Shown here: piece by piece, positions 36,123-48,700 of the stretch
Numbering within the stretch: position 1 is the stretch's first letter
Layout of the letters: every line of letters starts with the position of its first letter
Assembly: GCA_005656395.1 (NCBI GenBank)
Contig: SRSI01000071.1
Span: 310,001 to 374,000, forward strand
DNA length: 64,000 bases
Direction of reading: 5' to 3'
Source: Strongyloides papillosus
Lineage: Eukaryota; Nematoda; Chromadorea; Rhabditida; Strongyloididae
Made by a program: the position numbers and the translations under genes
The notes under the pieces: generated by a model
Seen by the model: only the letters and a program-made list of their open reading frames with translations
Databases searched by the model: none
What the model was told of the DNA's origin: nothing

Positions 36123-36809
36123 ATGAAATTATCAATTACTACTACTAGCATCTTATTTGTGTTATTATTTAATTATACTAATCAACATAAACTTTCTCCA
36201 AAAAATTTAATTTCTTCTAGTTGTGCAAATTGCCTTCTCCTGGCAAAAGTCTTATCGTTAAAGGATCATATTAAATTACCAATAAAAAATAATTTTTGCA
36301 CAACATCGAAAATTTGCTTTAACGACAATGTTAGTGACTGCAAAATTTTGGAGGCTCTAGAAAATAATAACGATATAGTTCATTCTAAATTAAAATCAAC
36401 AGAAGTACTTAAAAAATATTTAGAGAATAGTAAAGAAACATGTAGAACAAATACAAATTTTGAAATTTTCTCTTTTAATAGTCTCAATTCAAATACCAAT
36501 TCAACAACACCATCATATGGATTGTGTGTTGAATGCGAATTACTCTCAACAATTCTTAAGATTTTTAATGATGCCATTTTTGGGGGTCCAATTGAGACAG
36601 CCGTTAGAAATGCCTTTATGAAAGTTTGTATGCAATTTGGAGCATTCATTGATTCGTTCTGTGAATTTCTTTTTAGTGATAATGGTATTGATTTATTATT
36701 TCAAGCATTAAGAGATTCTCTTGGATCAATGTACCAAATTGCAGGAGTACAAGGAATGGGATGCCCAAAATTTAGCGACTTAGAATCAACATGTTTCACA
36801 CCCCAATAA
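36123..36809 (+). CDS. Secreted saposin-like protein
   Basis: 228 residues, single exon. There is a signal peptide (residues 1-~20), then a Cys-containing N-terminal region (SCANCLLLAKVLSL...NNFCTTSKICFND...DCKIL) that may be a degenerate saposin-type repeat, a Ser/Asn linker, and a second segment fitting a saposin B fold: YGLCVECELLSTILKIFNDAI, AFMKVCMQFGAFIDSFCEFL, and a late GMGCP cysteine. Saposin-like proteins of nematodes bind lipid, and some permeabilise membranes in the gut or secretions. The role here is inference. An AATAAA overlaps the stop codon (from ~36805), so the 3' UTR is probably very short. Confidence 0.72.
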   Translation: MKLSITTTSILFVLLFNYTNQHKLSPKNLISSSCANCLLLAKVLSLKDHIKLPIKNNFCTTSKICFNDNVSDCKILEALENNNDIVHSKLKSTEVLKKYLENSKETCRTNTNFEIFSFNSLNSNTNSTTPSYGLCVECELLSTILKIFNDAIFGGPIETAVRNAFMKVCMQFGAFIDSFCEFLFSDNGIDLLFQALRDSLGSMYQIAGVQGMGCPKFSDLESTCFTPQ

Positions 36810-39800
36810 ATAAAATAAATATATTTTATAAAATATAATGATACTAATTTTTATTTATACATTATTTTTATATATTGTATTATGAAAATATTAAAGGCAA
36901 AATAAAGAAAATTAATCGTTTTACAAAAAAGATATTTAGAGATTGTTTTGTTATTTTAGTTAAATTTTACTCAATTAATTAATTCAGGAAACTTTAAAGA
37001 TATATGCATAAAGTAGATTTATGATAACAATAAATGATAAACGTATGTATTTGACTTAAAATACTACCAAATGATGTATTTTTCGAATCTTTATTAAAAT
37101 AACTTTAACTCTAGGGATTGTAGTTGATGTAGTAATATTTTTTGATGAAAACAAGTTAGTAGAATATTTTAACTACTTTTTTTTAATTTATGAAGACATA
37201 AAGTATTTTTCATAAAATTCACCTTCTAAAATTGAAAAATTTATTTTACATGTTAAGGAAAGTAAATACTTTATTTTATCGATTAAACTAATAATAAGGT
37301 TTTATAAATAATAATAAAAATAAAAATGATTGGTATTCCTGTAAATATAAACATTTAAACTATAATAAATAGACAGGTTATTTTTAAATTTAATATTAGC
37401 TATAATTAAAAATCTTATTTTTACTAACTATATAGATGTATAATTTATTATTTTATCATAAAATTAATTATAAATATTGTTACAATGTGGGGTATTTTTT
37501 TACCAATATTGGCAACTACTTCCGCAATAACTAAAGATTACTAGGCAAATTAATTAATTAAATACCCCAAGCTTTTTGTCTAGTTATAGTAATTGAAAAT
37601 TATTTTATAACCTTGATTTTTAAAAAATTTATATAATTATGCAATGTCTTTTTAAAATATTAATGTTTGAAAGAAAATTAAAGACTGTTTTAAAACTTTT
37701 GTTTAAAAGAAACATGCATCTTAAGTGAGGCTCACATACACCTTTATCTTTTTGTAATCTCGTAATAAAAAGTCAATAAACATTACTAAAATAAACATTT
37801 TTTATAGTTTTAAAATTTTTTTAGTACTTAAGTAAAATTAATTTTATTCATTTAAACCAATTTGTTTTTACGTGGTAAAGTAAAAATTTTATATTATAAA
37901 TAGTTTTGTTTATTTCAACCTCCTATATAAAATTAGTATCTCCAAATATTATTTTATTAAAATAATATTTAATAAAACAATATTAATAATTAAAAAATTT
38001 TATATTCTATTTCAAAGCCTAAAAATTATTTATTTACATCAATAATAAAATTATTAATTATAATAATCTTTAGTACAAAAGTAATGCAAAATTAATTTTA
38101 ATTCCAAAAAGAAAAAAGAATTACTAATAAAATCGTCTTTTTCATTTAATATTTATTATTTTGCAACAATTTTTATTTTAAAAAGATAGTAATACTCGAC
38201 AAATTTAAGTATAAAATATAAGATTTTTCTAAGCATTCAAGTATTCTGTTAAAAGTATTTATTTTGAAATTTTTACTAAAAATAATTAATAAATCAGTTT
38301 ATCTACATGATTTAAACGAAATTTTTCCTATAATCCTACTAACAATTTTTTACATATTTTTAAAAATTCAAAATTTCCACTCAAAAAGAATATTTTTAAG
38401 AATTAAAGACATCTTTTTATAATAGTCTTTATTATTAAAGTACGATATTTGGAATAGAGAATGCTTTTTTGTCGTTCATTATAAAAATATATTTACGCTT
38501 TATTAATAAAAAATAATTACTCAATTTATATAGTATTTACCATATCAATGATCGTTTTTAAAAATGTTACTACAAATTTTTCCATACCTTTAGAAAATTT
38601 TTAAATTTAGTTTGAAATATAATATTTTAAATTTTTTATCTACACTTTTGATTGTATTTTCCTTTAAATTTAGTATTTAAAAAAAAAGTACAGGGAATTT
38701 AATTTATAAATTACGAAAAAAACTTATTTTCTTTGAGAACTAAAATTCCTTTCTATCTTAACCATTCACACTGTTATACTCCCATTTTTTCAGTATAATA
38801 TAAAAAATAATTTTAATCTTACAATTTAAAAATGTAATATAAATATTCTTACTTTTTATTTTTAAATATTTTAAGTCAGACTGATTTTTTGATATAATTT
38901 TATTTAACTTTTAATTTAATCCCATTATTTGTATGTATTTTATAAAGAATTTTTAATTTTATGTAAATTTTTATTATGTAATTATATTTTCACAACTCAT
39001 AAACATAAATACATATTTTAAGAAGAATAAATATTGCTTTTATTATTGCTATTATAACAAATTTAACATGAAATTTTAAACTTACACTCTCCAATAACAA
39101 TATTTAACATTAACTGTTTTCTTTGCAAAAAAACCTTACAATTTAAATGTCATTTAGCATTTGTAATTTCAAACTTTTTTTAAATAACATGTATTTTTAT
39201 TTCAAAAAATTGATTTTTATATCTCTCTTTTTTCAATTTTTATGGTTATAAATAACAATTATCACATATGTTTAAGGCATCAATTTTAATATAACAATGT
39301 TTTAAAGTTATTCATTTTACAGTCTATCAAAAAAATACTTTAATTATCCTCCTATACTAGTAACATTTATCATAATTAAATTTTAAAATATTTAATAAAA
39401 TTAATCGTCCAAAAAAAACTATTAAAAACAATTATCTTTAACTTTTGCCAAATCCCTTTTAATACTTTAGTTATAAGTACAGTAAATCTGAAATGATTTT
39501 ACCCATCGTTTTATTATTATCACTAGATGACTTTATTACACAATTTTTTTTGCTTATGATAAAAATATTAAGTATACAATAAAAAAAATGTTAGAAAATA
39601 TGGTTGAGAATTTATTGAAACCCTTATCAACAACTTTTTTTGTCTTATCATTTTTTTCTTTTAATTAAACCCTCAATTATATATTTCTCTTATCATTCAA
39701 AAAGTACTTTTCACAAATATCTAAATATATTTATATTTTGAATAATATTATATCTTCTACCCATTTCTTTCATATTCATTAAATTACATTCTTTTGCTCA

Positions 39801-40164
39801 AATTTTTCATACAAAACCAAAATTAATTTTACCATTCAAAATTTCATAAAAATCCAAAATACTTTAAAACAAATTATGATTAAGTATAAAAATTATAATC
39901 TTTACCTTTATGTATTAAGTGTAATGGAATACCTTTTCCATAGCAACAGGAAAATTTAAACACGGTATAAAAGTTTAACAAAACTTTATATAATTACTTT
40001 TAATTTTAATTTCATATTTAAAAGTTGGTTTCATGAATAATTTTTTTCTTACCATCCTTTAAAATACCGGTTGTAAAGAAATACATAAAAAACTACTTTG
40101 TTATAGTTAATAATTATCATTTTAAAGCTTATAAATAAATTATTATAGAAGTTCAGGTAAAATA
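36810..40164. other. Gene-free A+T-rich region
   Basis: About 3.35 kb, extremely A+T-rich with long A and T runs. No ORF of coding character, tRNA or transposon end seen. The last few hundred bases are the likely promoter of the WD40 gene. Confidence 0.45.
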
Positions 40165-41297
40165 ATGTTTCAAGTTGTAAAAGAAGTTACATTACTACAT
40201 GGAAATCCATCTTGTTTTCCAAGAAACCTCTCAACATTATATAATGAAGATGAAAATGAAACATTAGGATGTGTTGTAAGTAAAAATATTGTTCAAGTGA
40301 TTAAATGGGATGATACAGAAGATATGATACTTTATGATCCAATTAATGTTAAAAAAAGTACCTCTGATAAAAATATTATTGTTACTCAGGCAGCTGTTGT
40401 CTTTCCAGATTCCAGAAATTCTCCCGTTGTTGTTGTCTGTACATGCCAAAATGTTACTGTAAGTCGTTTTTTCTCTTCTTCCGTCCTTTTTCCTTTATTT
40501 TAATCTTATAGTTATTCTCTTTATTGTTTAGATTTATGATGCAAAAACTGGAAAAAGTATGCTTTGCACAGCGTTACCTGAAGGAAATGAAGAAACATCA
40601 AGATACAATTTTGGGAAAGGTATTACATTTATAGATAATAACATTTTTGTTGGAACTGATAAAGGTGATATAATTTATATTTATTGTTCAAGTGACTCCA
40701 ATTTTGTTGTTAAAAAATCAATCATAGAACATCGGCATCCAATTATGGATTTAGCGACATGTAAATTTGATCTTATAACTGTTTCCTGTGACTCATCTGG
40801 ATTAGTTTGTATATGGTCGAAAGGTTTTAAGGCTCCTAAAAGTAGAATATCAACAAATTTGAAGATTAATGTTATCAATATTTTAAGAAAACATGTAATA
40901 TGTGGAACGTTTTCAGGACAATGCTTTTTTTACTCCATTCAAACTGGTGAATTAAAAGCTGAAGTCAATTGTAATTGTCGTTCAATTAATTCTATATCGG
41001 TAGCTCCTGAATCAGCTTATGTATGTTAAATAAAAAAAATATATAATTTTTAAAATATTTCAGATATTAATAGCTGGTGAAGATGGTGTGATGACTGTTT
41101 GGAAGTTACATACAAGAAAACCTGAACCATTTCAAGTTGAATGGAGATTTAATGAGATTGTTGAGAGTTCCATTATTGTTGGAGCTGATTTTGCTAATAC
41201 AAGAGGAAATGTTTTTGTCGTTGCTTGTTATGACGAATCAAAAATAAAGATGTTTCGCATTGTTAAAAAACAACCATCTACAGGAATAAGCAAATAA
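40165..41297 (+). CDS. WD40-repeat protein, WDR54-like
   Basis: Three exons (40165-40458, 40532-41020, 41064-41297), all phase 0, encode 338 residues. It starts with a short N-terminal strand (MFQVVKEVTLLHGNPSC, LSTLYNED). Beta-propeller blades follow, with the best landmarks at GKGITFIDNNIFVGTDKGDI, HRHPIMDLATCKFDLITVSCD, SSGLVCIWSKG, ICGTFSGQCFFYSIQTGELKA and ILIAGEDGVMTVWKL, ending with GNVFVVACYDESKIKMFRI. Overall order and size agree with WDR54, a little-studied WD40 scaffold. The specific family call rests on remembered similarity of the HxxPI.D.AT...SGL.C.W and GED...W.L segments, so WD40 is secure and WDR54 is probable. Confidence 0.82.
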
Positions 41298-42204
41298 CTT
41301 TTTCACTATCAGTAAATCAAATTATTATACTTTTTTTTATAATATTTAAAAAAGCTTTCATTTATCAAAAAATTAATGTAGATACGAAAAAATTTGCAAT
41401 ATTCTTTTATTCAAATCTTTCTTTATTATCTTTCTCATTCAAATAATGAATAAATATTTTTTAACATTTTTTTTATTAAACACTTTTGTAAACATTTAGT
41501 ATTGAAGATAGACTAGAAGATTATGTAAATATCATCGATATATAAGTTTATTTAATCAAAATTAATGAGAAGAATATTAATGTATTAATATTAAAACTAA
41601 AATGTTACCTATCAAATTTTATGAAATATTACAAATATTTTTAATTTGAATTTTATACTATATTACTATAATTTGTATCACTATTAAAATATCAAATGTC
41701 TGGTAAAATAAAAAGTTTCGAACATTATTTTAATAATTAAAAGGCATTCTGATATTGTTACTAACAATTGCTTTAATGCACAAACAAAATCTTTTATATT
41801 TTAATTTGTAAATCAACTAACAATATCCAATCAAATCTCATATCTTTAGACTCCTTCTCCTAGTAAAATAATCAATGTATACTATTCAAAATATCGCCAC
41901 TCTACCTCCGTTCGATAAGCAAGTATACTTTGATGAAATATTAGTAAACTTATATTTAACAAAAACTTATCTAGACAACTTTAAAATATAAATATATATA
42001 ATCAATTGGCAGTATATTATAATTTTCTTTATCTTTCTAGAAATACATATATTTTTAACAGTTAGAACCGTTTTAATTAATATTATTTTAATTAAAATCT
42101 ACAATTACACTATAAATAAAGTCTTTTTTTTACAAAATATTTTTTATAATAATTAGTTGTTTACAAGAATATCATTTTTAAATATAATATATAATTGTTT
42201 TAGT
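41298..42204. other. Intergenic between the WD40 and zinc-finger genes
   Basis: About 0.9 kb, A+T-rich. TTTTAG at 42198-42203 directly before the next ATG is a good candidate trans-splice acceptor. No ORF. Confidence 0.45.
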
Positions 42205-43181
42205 ATGGATGATAATGAACAAAAAAATAATGTAAGGAGGTAATAAATAATCCGATAATTATTCATTTTAGGCACCATTAAGGAAGATATCTGATGATAT
42301 TGAATGGATAGAGGAAGTTGCCACAAATAATGAGGATAAAAAAAATGAAAATTTGGATGAGATCGTTAAAAAAGAAGAAAATATTATTCAAAGACCAGAG
42401 ATTAGCAGTAAATTGATAAATCAAAGTATTGATGAGGAGGCAAAAAGTATACTAACTTCAACCTTATCTGAACCTGAATTTAAGTACTTTAAATGCCGTT
42501 TTTGTGGACTGACATATAATTATGCATCAACATTAAAAGCTCATGAACGCGTTCATAATGTTTCAATGGTATATTTTGCTCATAATTACCAATAATTTTA
42601 TTATTTTCTAGCCATATTCATGTTCAAAATGTGATGAATCATTTCATTATATGTGTGAATTAGAATATCACATGAAGCAACATGAAAATCAAAAAGGTTA
42701 CAAATGTGATTGTGGAAGGACTTTTCATAACTACACAGATATGTTATATCATAAGCATGATGGTGACGATTATTATTTAGAAAATCCTGGAGCATTAAAT
42801 TCATTAAAACAATACAATTCAAATCAAGGAAATATTAATGATCAAATATCTAAAATAACATCATCTACATATTCTAATCCCAAAACAGGTGAAATGGTTA
42901 TTGAAGGATTGCCACCAATAAGAATTCCTGTTCCTGGATACGTGGTTGAAGGATATGAACCTAAACATTCTTTAAAACAATATTCTGAAACACGATCATG
43001 TCCCTACATCTGTCAATATTGTTCAAAAGCCTATCCTGATAGCAGGTATGTGTATAATCAAATATTTTAAAATAATAGTAATTAAATTTCAAGGTCATTG
43101 ACATATCATATGTATAGTCACAGAGGAGAAAGAAACTTTAATCCTAGAGCATCACGTTTTTTAATGTCTCGAACTGATTAA
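42205..43181 (+). CDS. C2H2 zinc-finger protein with four fingers
   Basis: Exons 42205-42231, 42272-42568, 42612-43045 and 43094-43181 encode 281 residues, with frame kept across introns of 40-48 bases. An acidic N-terminus precedes finger 1 (C84, C87, H100, H104; FKCRFCGLTYNYASTLKAHE). Finger 2 follows at once (C112, C115, H128, H132). Then comes a degenerate finger (C140, C142, H155, H157; C-x1-C instead of C-x2-C), a ~85-residue linker, and finger 4 (C242, C245, H258, H262) encoded across the last intron. The end, RGERNFNPRASRFLMSRTD, is a basic tail. I infer a nuclear DNA- or RNA-binding regulator. No orthologue is named with confidence. The first nine-residue exon is supported by the ATG, a donor site and phase. 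Confidence 0.83.
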
Positions 43182-44881
43182 GCCGATAAAATAAAGGATT
43201 CGCTTATTAAATATATATAAATAACAAATTAAGACAAAAAACTTATTTTTTTCAAATTCAAAATTCAAGAGAGATGACTTCACAAAGACTAAGATAAATT
43301 TAAGTAAATTAACCACTTAAATTGCACCCACTCTTTTATCAATAAAAATATGTATTATTCTTTATATAATTAAATTTTTTTCTTATATCTTATCCTCACA
43401 CAATAGAATATGTATAAGCTATATCTTTTAAAATTGTTTGTAAAACTTATAAAAAAAATTATACTTATATATCAATCTTATCGCAATAAAATTTTTAAAT
43501 AATCTAATAGTTTATTTTTTTTTATTTGTGAATAAAAAAGAATATATTAATTTATTGCAATTTTAATTTCGGATATACATTTAAAAGTTTTATAACTTAT
43601 GCAATAAGGTTTATAAAAAAATTAAAATAAATGATAATTAATTAGAGAAATATGAAAATGAAAATTAATATATAAAAACTTTGACAAATATATCATGTAT
43701 AGAACAATTTTTTAAATGACTATTCGATTATCCAAAAATATATAATAAAATGTAAAACCACAGGTTTTTGTTTTGTTCAACCAACAAATGACTTTATGCT
43801 TAAATTTAGTTTAAAGGCTTCATAATTTTAAGACACTTATTTACATTTTATACCCGTTATATCATGTAGCTCTTCTATTTCCTTCGCCAACATTATATGT
43901 TTTAACATCCTTCTAGGTTTGTTTTCATATATTAGTTTGAGATTTCTTTGATACTGTTAGCACGGATAAAAAGGTTTAATCATATAGACAATCTGTATAA
44001 ATTGCTTTAAATGCTCCTGGAATTTCCTTGTTATAACAGGACTTTTAGGTATGCAAAAAGAGCCATGTGTTCAGAAGCCGTTTATTCTGGTATCTGGACT
44101 TGAAATTGAGTCTTATAATCTTTTGCACTTCTATTCTAAGATATGCAATAAGAACTATTATATTACAAGTATCATGTATTTTTCGACTGTAAACTTACCA
44201 TAATTAGGTTCAAAATTGCTAAAAAATTAAATCCCCCCACATATCTACAACAGATTATCCGTTAAGCCTAAATTAAATACCATTTTATAGAGAATTTAAT
44301 TCTTCATAACAATTAGGAAAAAACTGAGTATAATCTGACCATCTTCCAATGCTTGTTTACAAAAAATGTAAAATTGCATTTTTAATTAATTTTTAAAGAA
44401 AATATATATATTAATAAATTACACTTAAACTTTTCGTAAGGATACTTTAAAATTGTAAAATATAAGATTATTTAATGAGCGATTTTATTTATTTCACAAT
44501 CTTTTTTCTGAAATAAGATTTTTTTGAAGTAACAAAATTTGGATTCCAAAAAAATGACTTTAAATATCTTTATTCGTGTATAATCAACTTTAAAAATTGC
44601 ATATGCTTCAACATTTTCAGTTTATAATTTGTATTATAAATAAGTAAAAAATTGCCGTAAATTTTACACTTTTAATATACTCTAACATATGTACCTTAAA
44701 AATAAAACTTCAAAAAAAATGACATTAATATCATTTACAAAGGCATCAAAAATTACTTATATGTTTAAAAAAACAAGCAAAATTAAAAATAATTTTTCCG
44801 GTTTCATTTCATATTCATAACGTATACAAGAAAATTATTAGTAAAACATTTTAATGGCGTGAAATAAAAAAATTCTTTACA
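43182..44881. other. Convergent intergenic region
   Basis: About 1.7 kb between the tail-to-tail zinc-finger gene and the 217-residue gene. A stretch at ~43860-44360 is less A+T-rich but gives no recognisable translation. Confidence 0.4.
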
Positions 44882-45705
44882 TTATAAATTATCTTCATAA
44901 TTAGGTAACAATTCTTCCTGTCCTTTTATATCATATATTCCCCGAGAGAAAAGTGAATTTGTATCTAAGTCTATAATTAAAAATATGATATCATTAATGT
45001 GTATGTCATTTACTAAATAGTATTACCATCATCTAACAATTCTCCCTCATAAACAGGCATATTTTTTATGTAATTTGAATTATTATAAGTATTATTATTT
45101 TCTATTGTTGAATTTGTAGTTTGTACACGTCTATAGAAAATAAATAACAAGGAAAAAAATCTAGGTATTAAAAGAAATAAAAAAAATTACCTTAAAAGTT
45201 CTTGCAATTCATCATCAGAATCATCATTATTTATTAAAAAAGTTGATGTTGGATATTTTGTAAAATCATATCCTTCATCTTCACTTAAAAGCTCATTCAA
45301 AAACTACAAAAATATTATGTTTAATTAATTAAAATTATTATAATTAAAAAATTATACCTCCTGATTAGCTAACCATTCAACATGTGTCGGTGATCCAACA
45401 GATGCCTTTTTACTATCCTTTATAGCACTATTTTGATGATTTAATTTTGATTGATCATTCTCACAATCAACAGAGTCAATATCAAGTGATCCTAATTTAT
45501 CTCTATAATCAGTATCATTTTGCGTATTGTGATTAAACATATGTTTATATTTAGATGAAATATTATTTGAATCTTTGACACTTTTCATAGATGTCATAAA
45601 TTGTGGTTGAGTGGTTTTATTTACAACATGAAATAACCCACAGGTATGTCGGCAATTAGGTTCATAACAATACACATTTAATATAGAATGCATATGCCTG
45701 TACAT
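44882..45705 (-). CDS. Unrecognised acidic protein, four exons
   Basis: Exons 45705-45358, 45303-45191, 45130-45027 and 44970-44882, in phases 0, 2 and 1, give 217 residues with no stops. That consistency over four junctions is the main evidence that the gene is real. The N-terminus carries a Cys/His cluster (CYEPNCRHTCGLFH; C-x4-C-x3-C-x3-H), which could bind one zinc ion and faintly recalls a CCCH finger. The rest is polar and acidic (FLNELLSEDEGYDF, NNDDSDDELQELL, MPVYEGELLDDDLD) and probably disordered. There is no signal peptide or membrane segment. I do not recognise the family. An additional upstream exon cannot be excluded. Confidence 0.68.
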
Positions 45706-48700
45706 CTTTAAGAACTATTGTAAAGATAAAATTATTTTTATAAAAAAATTTATAATAATATAAAAACTGAAAAGAATATTTTGGAATATATTAATCAAAA
45801 TATAAAAATGTCAATAAATACATATTCCATCCTTTATATGACCTCTTAGATAAAAAAAATATAAAAATCTTTATCTTCTATATATACATATTATTAATAT
45901 ATATATTGTGTATATGTAAATATGTTTTTAATGCTAAAATATTTTAAAATTAACATTCTTTTCATTATTAGTGATGTATAAAGTGCTAAAAATATAATAA
46001 AGAAGAAAAAAATTTTACATACAAATATAGAAGTTTAGAATGTTATTATAATGATAAAATAAATGGTTACATAAATAAATCTTATTAAATGCATATTACA
46101 TCATCATAAAATGGCTTCCTATAAATATATACAATCTCATCATTTAAATTTATTATAAATAATATATTTTTATAAATAAAAAATGTAACAATAACTAAAG
46201 ATTTTAATTAAACTTTTAGAAAGTCGTAGATTAATGATTACAAAAGTATTTTTTTTTAAATGTCATAATATACTGTCTCAGGCAAACCATACAATTAAAT
46301 TATTTAGAAGAATAAAGTTATCGGTAAATTAAAGTTTACCTAAATCTTTTTTTTCCCATTATTTAGCAATAATAAAAGTGTAATTTATTAAAGAATACGT
46401 TTCGTTTTTTTAGTTGTTTAATAAAATAATATTCTTTGGGAATTATTAATGAATAATTCACTTTAAAACACCAAAAGGGAAATAATTATCTATATCTTTA
46501 TTATATTTTCTCAAAAAAAAGTAATTATTGTTAAAAAAATATAAATTTTTTATCCGAACGATTATTTTGCTAAATAAAATTAAAATATTGACACAAATAA
46601 TAATTATTTTTAAAAGAAAAAAATATATAAAGAAATAATTTCTTATGTATATACGGTAACTACAATTTAATAATAAATGACACTTCTATGGAGATGATAC
46701 TTTTTGTTTAAATAATATAAACTAAAGGTAAATAAAGTTCACTAACAATAAGATTAAAAAGGAACGAACCTTTGTTGTACTTGTACTTAGTTCATTATTA
46801 AAAGTTTTCTAAATTGTACAATATAAATTAAAGGTTTTTTATTCAAGTTTATTTTTTTTTGGTAAAAACTATTACATATATCAAATTTTTCAATTTCCTA
46901 TTTTTTAAACACTTTTCTACTAATAATGAATTATACATTTAAAACTTTTATTTTAATATACCTTATCATCTGTTATAAAAGAATCGTCACAAACTACATG
47001 TGTTTGGCAATTTGATAAAAAAATGATATATAGAAAAAAAACCAATTTATCAACATAAATTATCCACATATATTCATCATTGATACTCATTATACTGTCA
47101 AGTTTGGCACTTTACAAATCAACATAAACAAAACAACACCGCACTATTATCTGTTACAATAAATAATAGAAATGTTTTATTTTTGTGATTAAATTAAAAC
47201 CTGTTTCTAAAAATATCTCAATAATCTTGATCTGTTTTGGCTTAATTCTTAAGGTTGTATAAACATCATCAAATTAACAGTTCGATTTTATATCTATCAT
47301 AATGTATTTATTTATTTTATATATTCAAAGGTAGTGTGATTTATAAATTATATTTTAAAATTCTTCTTATCCACAAATTTTTTCCTTTTTAAAATTTACT
47401 ATACATTTTTATCATTTTATACTTTTACAGACAATAAAAACAAATGTTATTTCAAAACATAAAATAATTTTGATAGATTATAAAACTGTTAACATTACGA
47501 GTACATTATTAAAAACATATGTTTATATTAATAATGCCATTTTATAAATTAAGTTACTAATTTAATGTAAATGTTTAGTTACCTCAAGTAGTTATAGCTA
47601 TAATGTTAAATCATCTATCTCACTTCTTTTTTTACTTTTAATGAACTTAGTTTTGTCAAAAACATTCTCTTAAGTGTTCTTTAAGTTAATGAAACAATAT
47701 AAAATTTATTACATAAAGTACTTCTATTTAACAACAATAAAATTCTTTTGAAAAATTTTAACATCTTTTAGTAAAAAGAAAAGTGAAATACTTAATATAC
47801 ATAATTATTATATATTATTATCATACAATATTCATCATCCGTATGCTTCTTCAATTACTTTTTTCATAACATCAGATGTTGTATCCTCAAACAATAACTT
47901 TAAATTTCTATTTTTTTTATTAGACAATATTTTAAACATCTTGCTTAACTCTATTATTACCTTAAAATATATGAAATATCATAAAAAGCACTATATCAAT
48001 CATCTTTTCCTAAGATTGATGTAATATAAATATTATAATAATTTTTGATTGAGTTGAGAACTCTTTATATACCAACAACCCTCTTAATTTTTCAAAATAA
48101 ACTAACTTTAGATAACACTAATAATTTAGATATACATAAATTTATATCTTTATAAATCACTTATGTATTTTGTAACTTTCCAAAACATCCTTTTCCCCTA
48201 ACGTCTATTTTTAATATACTTTCTTTTTATTGTTAATATTTTAAAAAAAGAACTTAACTAGCATGTTATATTTACTTGTTCTTTAAATAATTATACTTAA
48301 CTAAGTCCTTTATCATTCCATCTATAAGAACAGTGTGATAAAAAAATAAAAGTTAATTAAAGATTTGAAATAATATTAATCTATCACCAAATTACGTAGA
48401 CAGGACGGCATTTTACAAAATCAAATATACACTTCTTTATACCCTGTACTATGATTAGATGCCCAAAACCAAAGTCGGTTGTATCTTTTTTATCTAACTT
48501 GTCAACATGAATTTACCCTTGTCTTTCTTATTATGCAATCATTATGAAATAATAAAATATAATACGTTTCCTAGTTATCTTTAAACTTAAACTTACAATT
48601 TTCCTATATTCCTTCTATCATTGAAAAAAAAGATAAATTAATAAGATGAATAGTTATTTTGATGGCGGCTACACACTTAATAATAAAACACCATTTATTT

